Positions 34,617 to 43,951 of a stretch of DNA of 64,000 nt are shown one piece after another (positions within the stretch are counted from its first letter, which is position 1; every line of letters begins with the position of its first letter). Position numbers and translations under genes: made by a program. The stretch is from positions 310,001-374,000 of the forward strand of contig NZ_MWMO01000002.1 of the NCBI RefSeq assembly GCF_002556635.1, written 5' to 3'. Below the pieces are notes generated by a model. It was not told the origin of the DNA. It made no database searches and was given only the letters and a program-made list of their open reading frames with translations. The stretch is from Novosphingobium sp. PC22D. Its GTDB lineage: Bacteria > Pseudomonadota > Alphaproteobacteria > Sphingomonadales > Sphingomonadaceae.

Positions 34617-36344
34617 CTAACCTGCCTGTTCGAGCACGCCGACGGTCTCTTTCGCAAGCCCGGGCCGGCCGCGCTCGATCAGGGTGCGCGCCAGCCGCAA
34701 GGTGAGCGCGACGAGCGTCAGGGTGGGGTTGGCGAAGCCCGAAGTGGAAAACACGGAGGCGCCCGCAAGGTAGAGCCCACGCGTCCCGAAGACCTCGCAA
34801 TTCGCGTCGCATACGCCGTCCGACGGCGAGTCGGCCATCCGGGCGGTGCCGATGTGGTGGCCGCCCACGGGCACCTTCCAGTGCATGGCCCGGTCGAGAT
34901 CCTCTCGCGTCAGCTTGACCCGTGTTCCGTCCGAGCGCTCGAAGGCATGCGCCACGAGTTGAAGGCCCGCGACCAGACGCTCGTTATCGGCGCGGGTCGT
35001 GCGCCATTCGATCCGCAGCCGCCGCTGTCCATTCCGGTCGAGTTCGTTGCCCAGTGTCACTCGGCTGTCGAAGTTGGGCTCCTGCTCGGCGTTGATGTCG
35101 AGCGGATAGATCCCGCGCGGGTCGGTCAGGACCACCGAGGGAAGCTTGCGCTTGGCGAACGTCCGCCGACGCGCGAAGTCGAGGGTGAAACGCGCGAGGG
35201 AGGGGCCGCCCAGCGCGATGTTGCGGGCATGACGGGCCCAGAACCTGAGCGATCCCGCCCCCACCTCGCGGCGCTTGATCTCCTCGAGCGAGGTAAGCTT
35301 GCGCGCATATTCCGGCACGATGTGATCCTTGACGAGATACATCGAGGACAGGATCGGACTACGGTGCCCCGGATCGACGATATTCGGATGGTATGGCCGC
35401 AGCACGAGCCCGGCCAGGCGGTGCTTGCGCTGGGCCTCGGGCGAAACCCAGATGTAGCGGCGGCAGTAGATTCCGGTCGCCGTGCGCTGGTAATCCATGC
35501 GTACGTCGCGAGCGTCCTTCGGAAAGGCGATCTCGCCGAATTCGCCTTCGATGTGGCATTGGTAGAACCGGCCGACGAGATCGTTGTCGTTGCCCAGTCC
35601 GCAGGGGCGCTCTTCGTTGGAATGGAGCAGGATGCGAACCGTCTCGAGACCGCCCGCCGCCACCACGACCGTGGGCGCCAAGATCTCCAGCGGCGCCGCC
35701 TGATCCGTTCGCGCGACGCGCACGCCGCGTGCCGCATTGCCCCCCGGCTCGGCCAGAACGCACAGCACCGGCGCGTGCAGCAGCAGGGTTATCCGCGGAT
35801 CGCTCTGCAGCCGCTTGCGATAGCCCTTGCCGAGATCGAGCGGATGACTGAATCGTTCGATGCGATCGAGCACCACGTCCCTCGATCGCACGCCGGGGGC
35901 CAGGTCCGCCGGTTCACCCGGCAAGGCTTGGGCTGCCTCGAACTCGGGCACGCCCGCGTCGAGATATTCGAGCGCGCGCGCATAGTGGGGCGCAACATCG
36001 TCATGGCCGATCGGCCAACGGGCCTTGTTCAGCCAGGGCCGGTCCTCGAAATCGATCGGATCGAACGGGATGCAGCGCCCGCCCCATGCCGCCGTCGAGC
36101 CGCCGAGGTTACGCCGCCGGAACATGTCGACTTGTCCGTGCCCCTCGGGATCGATGCTCTGGGCGCGGTAGAATTCCTGACTGGCCTGCGAGAACTTGTC
36201 GCCGCCGGCCTCTGTCACGACGACCTTCATGCCGGCATCGGCCAGTTCAAGGGCAAGGACGATGCCCGCCGCGCCCGCACCCACGATCGCCACGTCGGCA
36301 TTGATCTCGGCCGGGAGCCCGGCCTTGCGCGCATCGCGGATCAT
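34617..36344 (-). CDS. GMC-family FAD-dependent oxidoreductase
   Basis: A 575-residue flavoprotein. The N-terminal dinucleotide site is VAIVGAGAAG (about 18-27) followed by VVVTEAGG. LGGSTAAWGGRC is the second FAD contact. The GMC C-terminal domain has VPVGGHHIGTARM and LYLAGASVFSTSGFANPTLTLV, where the His of GGHHIG is the likely catalytic base. Such enzymes oxidise alcohols or sugars. Its start overlaps the stop of the aldo/keto reductase gene (ATGA), and both are embedded among glycosyltransferase genes, so a sugar or polymer modification is likely. Substrate unknown. Confidence 0.9.
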   Translation of the reverse strand: MIRDARKAGLPAEINADVAIVGAGAAGIVLALELADAGMKVVVTEAGGDKFSQASQEFYRAQSIDPEGHGQVDMFRRRNLGGSTAAWGGRCIPFDPIDFEDRPWLNKARWPIGHDDVAPHYARALEYLDAGVPEFEAAQALPGEPADLAPGVRSRDVVLDRIERFSHPLDLGKGYRKRLQSDPRITLLLHAPVLCVLAEPGGNAARGVRVARTDQAAPLEILAPTVVVAAGGLETVRILLHSNEERPCGLGNDNDLVGRFYQCHIEGEFGEIAFPKDARDVRMDYQRTATGIYCRRYIWVSPEAQRKHRLAGLVLRPYHPNIVDPGHRSPILSSMYLVKDHIVPEYARKLTSLEEIKRREVGAGSLRFWARHARNIALGGPSLARFTLDFARRRTFAKRKLPSVVLTDPRGIYPLDINAEQEPNFDSRVTLGNELDRNGQRRLRIEWRTTRADNERLVAGLQLVAHAFERSDGTRVKLTREDLDRAMHWKVPVGGHHIGTARMADSPSDGVCDANCEVFGTRGLYLAGASVFSTSGFANPTLTLVALTLRLARTLIERGRPGLAKETVGVLEQAG

Positions 36345-37201
36345 GGCGCGGCCCCTTCCGTCTCGGGTTGGCGCACGGTCAGTTCGGCCAAGGCCTCGAG
36401 ATGCTTGCGCGAGGTCGTTCCCACGAGCGTGCAGCCCACCGCAGGGTGGCTGATCGCGCTTCGCACCGCGTCGAGCGGCTTGAGCGCGGGCTGCATGCGA
36501 ACGATCTCGCGCGCCATCACCGCGATGCCGCGCTCCGCCAGATGCAACACCTCCTGATCCCGCAGCCCCGCGACGATGGTCCAGGGCAATTGCACCAAGG
36601 TAATCCCCGGCATGGACATCGCGGCCTCGAAGCATTCGCGATCGTCGCAGGAGACTCCGAAGTGCCGCACCTTGCCTTGCGCCTTCAACTCGGCGAGCGC
36701 CTGCGCGACCCCCGCGTCCCGAGCGATCCCGGCGGGCGGACTGTGCAGCAGAAAGCCGTCGACATGGTCGGTCCCCAGCCGCGCGAGCGAACCGTCGAGA
36801 CTTCGCGCAAGGCTGTGCGGTGACCAGTCCATCCGCAGCGCGTCTTCTCGGCGTGACGAGACGGCGTTGCTCTCCGGCGGACCGGATCGCCGCTTTCGCG
36901 CCGCCAGTGCTGGTTTGATCAGCGGCTTTAGCGGCGCCAGGACCCGCATCTTGGTGGAGAATCCGCGGCCCGCCTTGGTAACGATGAATGCCTTGTCACG
37001 CCGCCCCGAGACGGCACGTCCGATCTGCTTCTCGCTGTCGCCCTGGCCGTAAATGTTCGCGGTATCGAGCGTCGTCACGCCCATATCGAGAGCGGCCTCG
37101 ATCAGCGCGCGGCTTTCGCCGAGAGACTGGGGATTGTTGAACGACCCTATGCGCGAGCATCCCAGCCCGAGCGGTGACAGACCCATCGTATTGGGGCTCA
37201 T
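36341..37201 (-). CDS. Aldo/keto reductase
   Basis: A 286-residue NADPH-type oxidoreductase of (beta/alpha)8 fold. The catalytic tetrad can be placed: Asp in TLDTANIYG, Tyr in the same segment, Lys in FIVTKAG and His in GFLLHSPP. ALAELKAQGKVRHFGVSCDD and the C-terminal VGCTLVGTTSRKHLEALAEL are typical. The ATG at 37201 overlaps the upstream polymerase stop by 4 bases. It and the GMC enzyme may interconvert keto and hydroxy groups of a nucleotide sugar or acceptor for the EPS, by inference. Confidence 0.9.
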   Translation of the reverse strand: MSPNTMGLSPLGLGCSRIGSFNNPQSLGESRALIEAALDMGVTTLDTANIYGQGDSEKQIGRAVSGRRDKAFIVTKAGRGFSTKMRVLAPLKPLIKPALAARKRRSGPPESNAVSSRREDALRMDWSPHSLARSLDGSLARLGTDHVDGFLLHSPPAGIARDAGVAQALAELKAQGKVRHFGVSCDDRECFEAAMSMPGITLVQLPWTIVAGLRDQEVLHLAERGIAVMAREIVRMQPALKPLDAVRSAISHPAVGCTLVGTTSRKHLEALAELTVRQPETEGAAP

Positions 37202-38499
37202 GCTGTCGATCTCCCTTTCGATTGGTCGGGCTGCATCGCCGGCTCGGCGGAATAGCTGGTGGTCAGCATCAAAGGCCCGCGCCGGGCGGATGCCTTGGCG
37301 TTGTCGGCAAGCGTCGCGCGCAAGCCGCGCCGCCACGCAAAAGCGGTTATGAACATCATCGCAAAGGGCATCGGCAATCCTGTCGCCAGCGCCATGTTCT
37401 CAGTGAACCCGATCAGAATGAAGGCGCACATGAACGCCGCCGATGCGATCGAGGCGCGGTCCCCGGACCTCAGCGCCCGGATCAGTTCGCGCACGAAGGC
37501 GCCGACGATGAGAAAGAGATAGATCAACAGCGCCAGCGGTCCGAGTTCGGCCAGAACCGCGAGATAGGCCTCATGCGCGGACGTCGCCACGGTGATGTAG
37601 GTCTCGTGGGTGCGGTAGCCGACGCCGGTCAGGGGGTTCTCGGCAAACAGCCGCAAGGCCTGTCCCCAGGCCTCGCTACGGCCGGTCAATCCGGACCCGA
37701 GTCCCCGGCGGGGATCGTCGACGCGCAAGAGATCTTCGACGACATAGGGGATGAGAAGCGGCAGCGTCAGAACACCGCAAAGGAACAAGGCGTAGTAGCC
37801 CATGCGCCGCCGCGGCTCGCACCTCGCTATGGCGATCACGATCATGACGAGGGCCGCCGCGAAGCTAGTGACCATCGCGCCCCGCGCCGAAGTGAGGAAC
37901 AGGGTCAGCGCCGAGAGCGCGATCAGCCCCCACCGCAGCCGCGGATGCTCGATCGCGGCGGAACAGCACAGGCACATCGTCGCGACGAGGCCCAGGTTCG
38001 TCGGTCCCGCTCTCGAAGCGAGGCGGCCGAACGAATACTCGCCAATCACGATCGCGGCGAACAGGATCAGGCCGTAGCCGATCGCCGCGGCCGCGAGCAT
38101 GTTCTGGAAGCCGCCGTCCCGGGCCAGGTCGGTCGAGGCGAACACCAGTGCGGCCAGAAGCACCATTGCCAGCAGGACGAAGTAGATCAGCGGCATGATC
38201 GTATCGACCTGGATCAAGCTGATCGCGACGAACAGGAGCAGTCCGGTCGTGAGCAAGGCGAACCATCCCGAGCGGGTCAGGTCGCAGCGCCCGAAATGGC
38301 CCGCCCACAGCGACAAGGGCAGGACAACCAGGGTCACCACAAGATGAATGAACGAACTCCAGAAGCTCGGTTCGTGGGCGATCACGTCGGACCCTGGGTT
38401 GACCGGGATGAATTCGGGTCTCAGCAGGTCCGCCATCGCATGGAACGCCAGCAGGACCCCCAGCATGCGCGCCACCCAGTCCGTGCGGATCGCGTTCAT
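37198..38499 (-). CDS. O-antigen ligase/polymerase-like membrane protein (second of three)
   Basis: A 433-residue protein with 10-12 membrane helices. Wzy_C/ligase landmarks are FLTSARGAMVTSFAAAL, then after a long loop TGVGYRTHETYITVATSAHEAYLAVLAELG, quoted in part as SAHEAYLAVLAELG. The ATG at 38499 has GAGGG just upstream. It is 97 bases after the GH16 gene and coupled to the aldo/keto reductase gene downstream. It is likely a repeat-unit polymerase or a ligase; which of the three similar proteins does which cannot be told from sequence. Confidence 0.87.
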   Translation of the reverse strand: MNAIRTDWVARMLGVLLAFHAMADLLRPEFIPVNPGSDVIAHEPSFWSSFIHLVVTLVVLPLSLWAGHFGRCDLTRSGWFALLTTGLLLFVAISLIQVDTIMPLIYFVLLAMVLLAALVFASTDLARDGGFQNMLAAAAIGYGLILFAAIVIGEYSFGRLASRAGPTNLGLVATMCLCCSAAIEHPRLRWGLIALSALTLFLTSARGAMVTSFAAALVMIVIAIARCEPRRRMGYYALFLCGVLTLPLLIPYVVEDLLRVDDPRRGLGSGLTGRSEAWGQALRLFAENPLTGVGYRTHETYITVATSAHEAYLAVLAELGPLALLIYLFLIVGAFVRELIRALRSGDRASIASAAFMCAFILIGFTENMALATGLPMPFAMMFITAFAWRRGLRATLADNAKASARRGPLMLTTSYSAEPAMQPDQSKGRSTA

Positions 38500-38596
38500 G
38501 CCCTCGCTCCCGCGTGATCGCCGTGAGGCGGGGCACCGGAAGGCCCGGCGCATTTCCGCCGATCCGCGAGCCCGACGCCCGGGATGCGGACACAGC

Positions 38597-39502
38597 TCAC
38601 GAGGCGGGTCCCTTCAGCCGATAGGCGCGCACCCAGTCGATCGTCATGCGGGCGGGAAACCGCGTCGTGGCGTCGGGATTGCCGGGCCAGTCGCCGCCGA
38701 CCGCGAGATTCAGCAGCATGTGCGCGGGCTTGTGAAAGTCGACGTTCGGACTTTCCTTGACCGCGACATCGTCGACGTACCAGGTGATCGTGTTCCGCCC
38801 GACCAAGACGCCGTAGGTGTGCGGCTCGGTAACGGTATCGACCGGGATGCGCTGATTGTCGGTGATGTGCCTGCCGTCTTCCTCGCGGTGGACGGACGCG
38901 TAGACTTCACCGTCCTTGCCGATGTTCTCGAACACGTCGACTTCGCGGATCGGTTGCGGCGCCCCGGGCTCGGGCTGGGGCACGAGGCCCGGAATCAGCC
39001 AGAAGGCGGGCCACAGACCCTTGCCCACGGGCATCGTCACCCGCGCCTCGAAATACCCGTAGGTCTGTTCGAAAGACGTTTCGGTGGTGATCAACCCCGA
39101 GAGATAGGGCAGGCCATGCGGCGCACCGACCTCGGATCGCGTGGCGACGATGGTCAGTTCGCCGGGCCGCCACTCGAAGGGATTGGCGTCGCGAAAGGGG
39201 TCTCCGTAGTATTGGAGTTCCTCGTTCGGCACGAGCGTTCGCGCCTGCCAGGCAATGGGAGATGCCGGGTCCTGAACGCCATGACGGAAATTGGTCTTCC
39301 AACGGCCCTCGGGCGCGTGCTCGACATCGTAGAACGAGATCGGTTCATCGAACTCTTCGGCGAAGACCAGCTCGAGCTTCGAGCGATCGAGACGCTTGCC
39401 GACCTCCTCGCCTTGCAGCGGTTGCAGGCCATAGGCCGCGAGCAGCGCGAACGGCATGGCCAGCGCGATGCACGAAACCCTCAGGAGCGGGGCGCCCATC
39501 AT
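38597..39502 (-). CDS. Glycoside hydrolase family 16 endoglycanase
   Basis: A 301-residue exported protein. A signal or anchor helix occupies about residues 5-25 (LLRVSCIALAMPFALLAAYG). The GH16 domain shows TSFEQTYGYFEARVTMP, KGLWPAFWLIPG and the catalytic EVDVFENIG (the E-x-D-x-x-E signature), then YASVHREEDG and PHTYGVLVGRNTITWYVDD. In EPS loci these enzymes trim or release beta-glucan-type polymers, as ExoK/ExsH do for succinoglycan. The ATG at 39502 overlaps the upstream glycosyltransferase stop (ATGA). Confidence 0.92.
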   Translation of the reverse strand: MMGAPLLRVSCIALAMPFALLAAYGLQPLQGEEVGKRLDRSKLELVFAEEFDEPISFYDVEHAPEGRWKTNFRHGVQDPASPIAWQARTLVPNEELQYYGDPFRDANPFEWRPGELTIVATRSEVGAPHGLPYLSGLITTETSFEQTYGYFEARVTMPVGKGLWPAFWLIPGLVPQPEPGAPQPIREVDVFENIGKDGEVYASVHREEDGRHITDNQRIPVDTVTEPHTYGVLVGRNTITWYVDDVAVKESPNVDFHKPAHMLLNLAVGGDWPGNPDATTRFPARMTIDWVRAYRLKGPAS

Positions 39503-40740
39503 CCGACCTCGACTCCGCGCTGCGCATGGACACACGGCAAACCCACCGGGGCGATGCCCATGGCCTCAAGCCAGGTCCGCGTGAAAGTCTCGGGCGAATG
39601 CGCCTTCCTGATACGATCGAGCCCGCAGCGTGCCGCCTCGATGAGTCGCGCCCGGAACGCCTCGGGAGCGACGAGCAAGGCCACCAGTTGCGCTTCGTCG
39701 TCGACTGTCAGGGGATAGTCGAAATTGTCGAGACCTTCGAAGCTGGCGGAATTGCCGATGACCGGCGCGCCGTAGGCAAAGGCCTCGAGCACCTTGGTCT
39801 TGATCCCCCCGCGCAGAAACGAAGGCGCGAGAAGAATGCTCTCTCCGTCATAAACCTCCTGCAGGTCAGCGACATATCCACCATATCTCACGTTGGGAGG
39901 CAATTCGACCTGCCGCCTCTGGATGCCGTAGATGACGAGCGGGGTCGGGATCTCGTACTTGCGCCACAACTCGCGAAGATAGTCGATCGACAGACGGTTC
40001 TGCGTGAGCTGGTCGCTGCCGATGAAGACGAAGCGCAAGGCGCCCTCGAGCCTCGCGGGCAGGCCGTTCCCCAGTGTCGAATGCGAAGGCGCGATGCGCA
40101 GCCGCCGGGCACATCCCGACGGTTCGAGTTCCTTCATGTCGGCGTCCGACAGGAGGACGATGGCGTCCGCAAGCTCGCAGACGCGTGCCTCGGCGCCGCG
40201 CAGCGTCTGCTCCTCGTAGCGGACGAGCAGAGTGCCCAGCGTTCCCGAGAGCAACCGGACCACCGTCGGCGACAGCCGCGAGATCAGGTAGCCGGGCGAC
40301 AAGGTCTCGCCCAGCGCGCGCAGAAGCCGCATCCGGCGCGACATGAGGTCGTCGAGGTCGACGACGATGTGCGCCGTCGGATTCCGGTTTCGCACCGCCT
40401 CCAGCACCGCCAGCGAGCGCACGCCGTCGAGGTAGATCGCTTCCGCTCCGGTATCGAGCCTTTCGCAGACCTCACGCACCTGGCGTCCCGTTGCGAACAG
40501 CGCGCATTGTACCGGCAGCATCTCGCCCCGCAGCAAGGCCTTGAGCCAACTCCAGCCGACCGCGAACGGCCAGGCCCGGCCGTAGAGTTCCATCGCCGTC
40601 GAAATGACGATCTCGTTGACCTCGGCCCCTTCGCGCAGCGCATCGCGGATCGACGCCGCTATGCGCAGCCGGCCGGCCTGCGGCTGCTCGTCCACCGGCC
40701 TTGTCCAGATCATCTGGATCGCGGGCTTCGCCGCGCTCAT
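39499..40740 (-). CDS. Glycosyltransferase, GT-B fold (GT4-like)
   Basis: A 413-residue cytosolic transferase. The C-terminal half has the donor-site pattern GGIKTKVLEAFAYGAPVIGN, with FVFIGSDQ and NVRYGGYVADLQEVYDG before it; VVDLDDLMSRRM lies in the N-terminal half. The ATG at 40740 overlaps the preceding stop by 4 bases and has GGAG 8 bases upstream, so I prefer it to the ATG at 40746. It should add one sugar to the lipid-linked repeat unit; sugar unknown. Confidence 0.88.
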   Translation of the reverse strand: MSAAKPAIQMIWTRPVDEQPQAGRLRIAASIRDALREGAEVNEIVISTAMELYGRAWPFAVGWSWLKALLRGEMLPVQCALFATGRQVREVCERLDTGAEAIYLDGVRSLAVLEAVRNRNPTAHIVVDLDDLMSRRMRLLRALGETLSPGYLISRLSPTVVRLLSGTLGTLLVRYEEQTLRGAEARVCELADAIVLLSDADMKELEPSGCARRLRIAPSHSTLGNGLPARLEGALRFVFIGSDQLTQNRLSIDYLRELWRKYEIPTPLVIYGIQRRQVELPPNVRYGGYVADLQEVYDGESILLAPSFLRGGIKTKVLEAFAYGAPVIGNSASFEGLDNFDYPLTVDDEAQLVALLVAPEAFRARLIEAARCGLDRIRKAHSPETFTRTWLEAMGIAPVGLPCVHAQRGVEVG

Positions 40741-41639
40741 CGCCATCGCTCCGCGAGGCGCCTTTTCACCGGCGCCAGGAATTGTCCCAAATAGTCGTCG
40801 ATCGCGTTGTAGCGCGTGGCATGGCGAAACAACCGCTCGCGCGAGGCGGCGGGCATCGCCTCGAAATCTCGCTCGGCGCCAAGCGAGAAGAAGCCCGGCC
40901 CGCTCGTTCCAGGAGTGCTTGCCATCGTGAGGTTTGCCTCCAGCGGCATGAAGCTGAGGGGGAATTGCAGGATCGGAGCCCGGCATGGGCGTGCGGACAC
41001 CATGAGGTCTGCGCGCAACGACGCCGCGCTCTGTCCCCAAAGGTCGATCCTGAAATTCCGGTAGGACCTTAGCGGACCGAGACGGCGCGCGGCCGCTTCG
41101 ACGAGGTTCCAGTCGCAATCATACAGCGCGAGCGCATCGTCCGGCCGCGGAATCCGCCAGTCGCGCCAGCCTACTGCGAGGTTGCGTCGCATCGCCCCCC
41201 GCCCGCCGGGCAAGCATGCGAGCGGCGATCGTGGCAGCAGCACGAAGCCGCCAAGGCGAGCGAGCGCCCGCGCAAAGCCATCCGCATCGGACGCGGGCCA
41301 GGCCTCGAGGATGGCACGAGCGCCGTCCGGCTCGAACAGCCCCGCGACATCCGGCGCGCACCGCCCGAACACCACGTCGGAACCATCCTCCAGCGGGACC
41401 ACCGGAATGCGCGTGCCGGGCCGGAAGCGAGGGAACGAGAGAGAGGCGCCGAATGCCGACCCCGCGCGCAGCGCCTCGAGCGCGGGGCCCAGAAAGGCGT
41501 CCGCCGCATCCGCGATACGCGCGTCTGCCGCCACGAGCAGCGTCGGATCAAAGCCCTTCGCGATCTCCGCCAGCGCGGCGCGGAGCCCCCCCCGGGCGAG
41601 GCCTGCGCGGCGGATATGGGAGATGGGCGCATCAAGCAC
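40737..41639 (-). CDS. Unknown protein of the EPS assembly operon
   Basis: A 300-residue soluble protein that I do not recognise. It starts at a GTG overlapping the previous gene by 8 bases and ends in a 4-base overlap with the next, so it is fully coupled to transferases. Visible features are FDPTLLVAADARIADAADAF, a Pro/Arg-rich loop, ALALYDCDWNLVEAAARRLG, FRIDLWGQSAASLRADL and a basic tail. The DCDW and VAADARI pieces faintly recall a GT-A fold without a clear metal motif. It may be a divergent transferase or a sugar-modifying enzyme. Confidence 0.75.
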   Translation of the reverse strand: MLDAPISHIRRAGLARGGLRAALAEIAKGFDPTLLVAADARIADAADAFLGPALEALRAGSAFGASLSFPRFRPGTRIPVVPLEDGSDVVFGRCAPDVAGLFEPDGARAILEAWPASDADGFARALARLGGFVLLPRSPLACLPGGRGAMRRNLAVGWRDWRIPRPDDALALYDCDWNLVEAAARRLGPLRSYRNFRIDLWGQSAASLRADLMVSARPCRAPILQFPLSFMPLEANLTMASTPGTSGPGFFSLGAERDFEAMPAASRERLFRHATRYNAIDDYLGQFLAPVKRRLAERWR

Positions 41640-42813
41640 TCCGCGAGGCTCCGCGGCGAGTCTGGCGCGCGATCATCAGTTCGGTCTGCACCGGCTTGAG
41701 CATCTGGAACCCCAGCGCGTCGAGAGAGCGCCCCGACTGGGTCGCCCTGATGAGCTTCAGGCGCCTTCGGAGCGACAGCGATCCAAACCGCTCCCTCGCG
41801 CCGATGCGAAAGAAATCCCCGCCCAGGTTCTGAACGATCGCCGCGGCGGGCGGCGCGCCGTCGAGCAAGCCGAAGCCGCGATCGGCCTTGCCGGCACGCG
41901 ATGTCAGCAGCCGGGGCCTGCGCAGCGCCGGGCCGGGCTTGGACCCGAACAGGTCCACATCGAAGTCGGCTTCGCCCAAGGTCGGATTGAGCGCGCACAG
42001 GCACTCCGCCTCGGGTTCGGCGAAGACGTCGTAGCGTGCCCGCGACCGGTCGAGCGAGAGCATGTGCCATTCGCGCGGGGCCAGATCGAGCGGCACCTGA
42101 TAGATGCTGACCGCCCGCCTGGTGTTCGTGCCCGGCACCGCCATGTTGGTGCTGAGTGATGCGCGCGGATAGACGAAGTAGCGGCCGGTCTTCACCAGAT
42201 AGCGGATGTAGAAGCGCTTCCACGAATTGGCGCGCCAGGCCTCAAGCTGACGCGGCGTTCCGTCCTCGACCGAGAAAGGCTCGTCCTTGTGGCGGGCGTA
42301 CCACTCGCGGAACCCGGACCACTGGCGCAAGCTCCAGGCTTGCCCCCAGGAGGCGGCGACCTGGAGGAAGAAGACGTCCGAACCGTCGTCGAGCGGTTCG
42401 AAATCGCGATTGTCGAACTCGTTCAGCCGATAGCTGTAGAGCGCGATGCCGCCAATGCGGTCGTCGCCCTCGAAAAAGCGCATCGCGCGCAGAACGTAGT
42501 CGTGAAAGTGCGGCGCGGGGATGATGTCGTCCTCGAACAGAACGATTCCGCCATAGTCCCGCGTGAGATCGCCGCAGCGCAGGATGTGCTCGCGCAATCC
42601 GAGGCGCTCGGGATGACGGATGATCCGTTTTGGACCATGAGGCCAGTCGAACGCCTCTGCTATCGCGCCGGGGCCGGCCTCGCCCGAACAGTCGAGACTG
42701 ATCACGAGGGGAGCGGCCCGCCGATAGGCGGCGCGCCGCAGCGCATCGAGCAGGCGCGCCAGGGCATCGGGCCGATTGTAACCCACTGCGACGATGGCGG
42801 GCCCCTCGCTCAC
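41632..42813 (-). CDS. Glycosyltransferase, GT-A fold (GT2/GT13-like)
   Basis: A 393-residue transferase and first gene of the minus-strand assembly operon. The N-terminus reads AIVAVGYNRPDALARLLDAL, followed by VISLDCSG and the metal-binding FEDDIIPAPHFHDYV (the ED-D motif). LQVAASWGQAWS and a His/Trp-rich C-terminal half resemble the GNT-I-like bacterial relatives. It likely transfers a sugar during repeat-unit assembly. Downstream coupling by 8-base overlap. Confidence 0.87.
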   Translation of the reverse strand: MSEGPAIVAVGYNRPDALARLLDALRRAAYRRAAPLVISLDCSGEAGPGAIAEAFDWPHGPKRIIRHPERLGLREHILRCGDLTRDYGGIVLFEDDIIPAPHFHDYVLRAMRFFEGDDRIGGIALYSYRLNEFDNRDFEPLDDGSDVFFLQVAASWGQAWSLRQWSGFREWYARHKDEPFSVEDGTPRQLEAWRANSWKRFYIRYLVKTGRYFVYPRASLSTNMAVPGTNTRRAVSIYQVPLDLAPREWHMLSLDRSRARYDVFAEPEAECLCALNPTLGEADFDVDLFGSKPGPALRRPRLLTSRAGKADRGFGLLDGAPPAAAIVQNLGGDFFRIGARERFGSLSLRRRLKLIRATQSGRSLDALGFQMLKPVQTELMIARQTRRGASRSA

Positions 42814-43951
42814 TTCGCCCGCGCCTCGTCCGCGCGCGGCTCGAACGACAAGCGCGCGCTACCGATCCGCGCAGTCGCACTCGGGACGCGCGAGACGCGA
42901 GACAGAGACGTGGGATGAACCTCGCAAACGCCGGCCGCGCGGGTTCGCGGCGGAAAACGGGATGTGCTGGAATCGGGCAATATCGCAAACTCCAATCGCC
43001 GCGCCGGCCTTGCCCCCGCCGCCCGCCGCAGTCGAACGTGCGCACGGCAACGGCAGAAGCCGATCAGGATCTGGAAATGCCTCGACACTGACACCGACAA
43101 TGAGCATCTCCGCTCAATCACTGCTCGACTTCACCTCTGCATTTTTGCAGTGATCCACGGAAATGATCAATGACTTCACCATCCAATTAGGCCACGAAAT
43201 TGGCCCAAAACGGATTAAATCCACTTTATTATAACTATATACTACAACAGACATCCAATCTTCATTCAATTTATATAGGTAATATTGACATATGACCGCA
43301 ATCACACGGGATTTTAATGTTTTTTTAGGCATGTGATATTTTGCGATGAGCGACGGACTGCTGGCCTGAACGCACCGTACGGCGCGTTTCACCGCGATCA
43401 GACCTTGCGCAAAAGACCGCTGGAATTGCCCAAGGCGGTCCGCACGGGTGCGATCGGCGCGGGTCGTCGCCCGCGCGTTGCCTTCGGGCCGAATGCGACG
43501 CAACCGCAGGTAAACGTGGCGCCCCGAGGCTCTTGCGATGATCGCGATCGGCAAGCAGCGGAGTTCGTGCGGCCGTGCCGATGCGGGCGAGCCAAGATCG
43601 GAACGCCGCTCTCGCCGGGATTGAGACAACACACTCGGCCGCTGCGGAATTCTCCAACAGATCGCGAAGAGTTCAAGTGCCGAATGAACCATAACGCACC
43701 AGATTGTGCGTTGCACAAAATACCGCAGCAAAATAGTTTCGAAGCGAGGCGCGAAAGCTTGGACAGGCACTGTCTGGACAGGTTGTCTTTCAGTTCGGAG
43801 GCCCGGTGATTCACCCCGCAATGTCATTCGTAGAATACCTTATGGGTGGTTCTCTTTGGGAATCGCGCGTTGCCGGTGGTCTGCCTGCGTTCGGATCCGG
43901 CACCGACCGGCCCTGCCGAGGCGGTCCCGCCCGCGACACGGGCCTCGCCCG
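42814..43951. other. Large divergent gap with an A/T-rich core
   Basis: About 1.1 kb between divergent EPS operons. From 43141 to 43330 I count 65 G+C in 190 bases, about 34 percent, in a genome of roughly twice that. Frames here are overlapping, show no recognisable domains and are not called. Imperfect direct copies of GGACAGG occur near 43763-43785. The low-GC block may be a promoter and nucleoid-protein target or a remnant of acquired DNA. Confidence 0.55.

Noticed and set aside
33405..36557. Plus-strand frame of 1050 codons opposite the polymerase-like and GMC genes
   Set aside because: Low-complexity Arg/Gly-rich translation; the minus-strand genes have clear families and overlapping starts.
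43114..43827. 237-codon minus-strand frame across the A/T-rich block
   Set aside because: It changes abruptly in composition, has no domain and no adequate start signal; probably chance openness.
42814..43951. Insertion-sequence remnant in the EPS gap
   Set aside because: No transposase fragment, terminal inverted repeats or target duplication could be recognised; only low GC content and a weak direct repeat.
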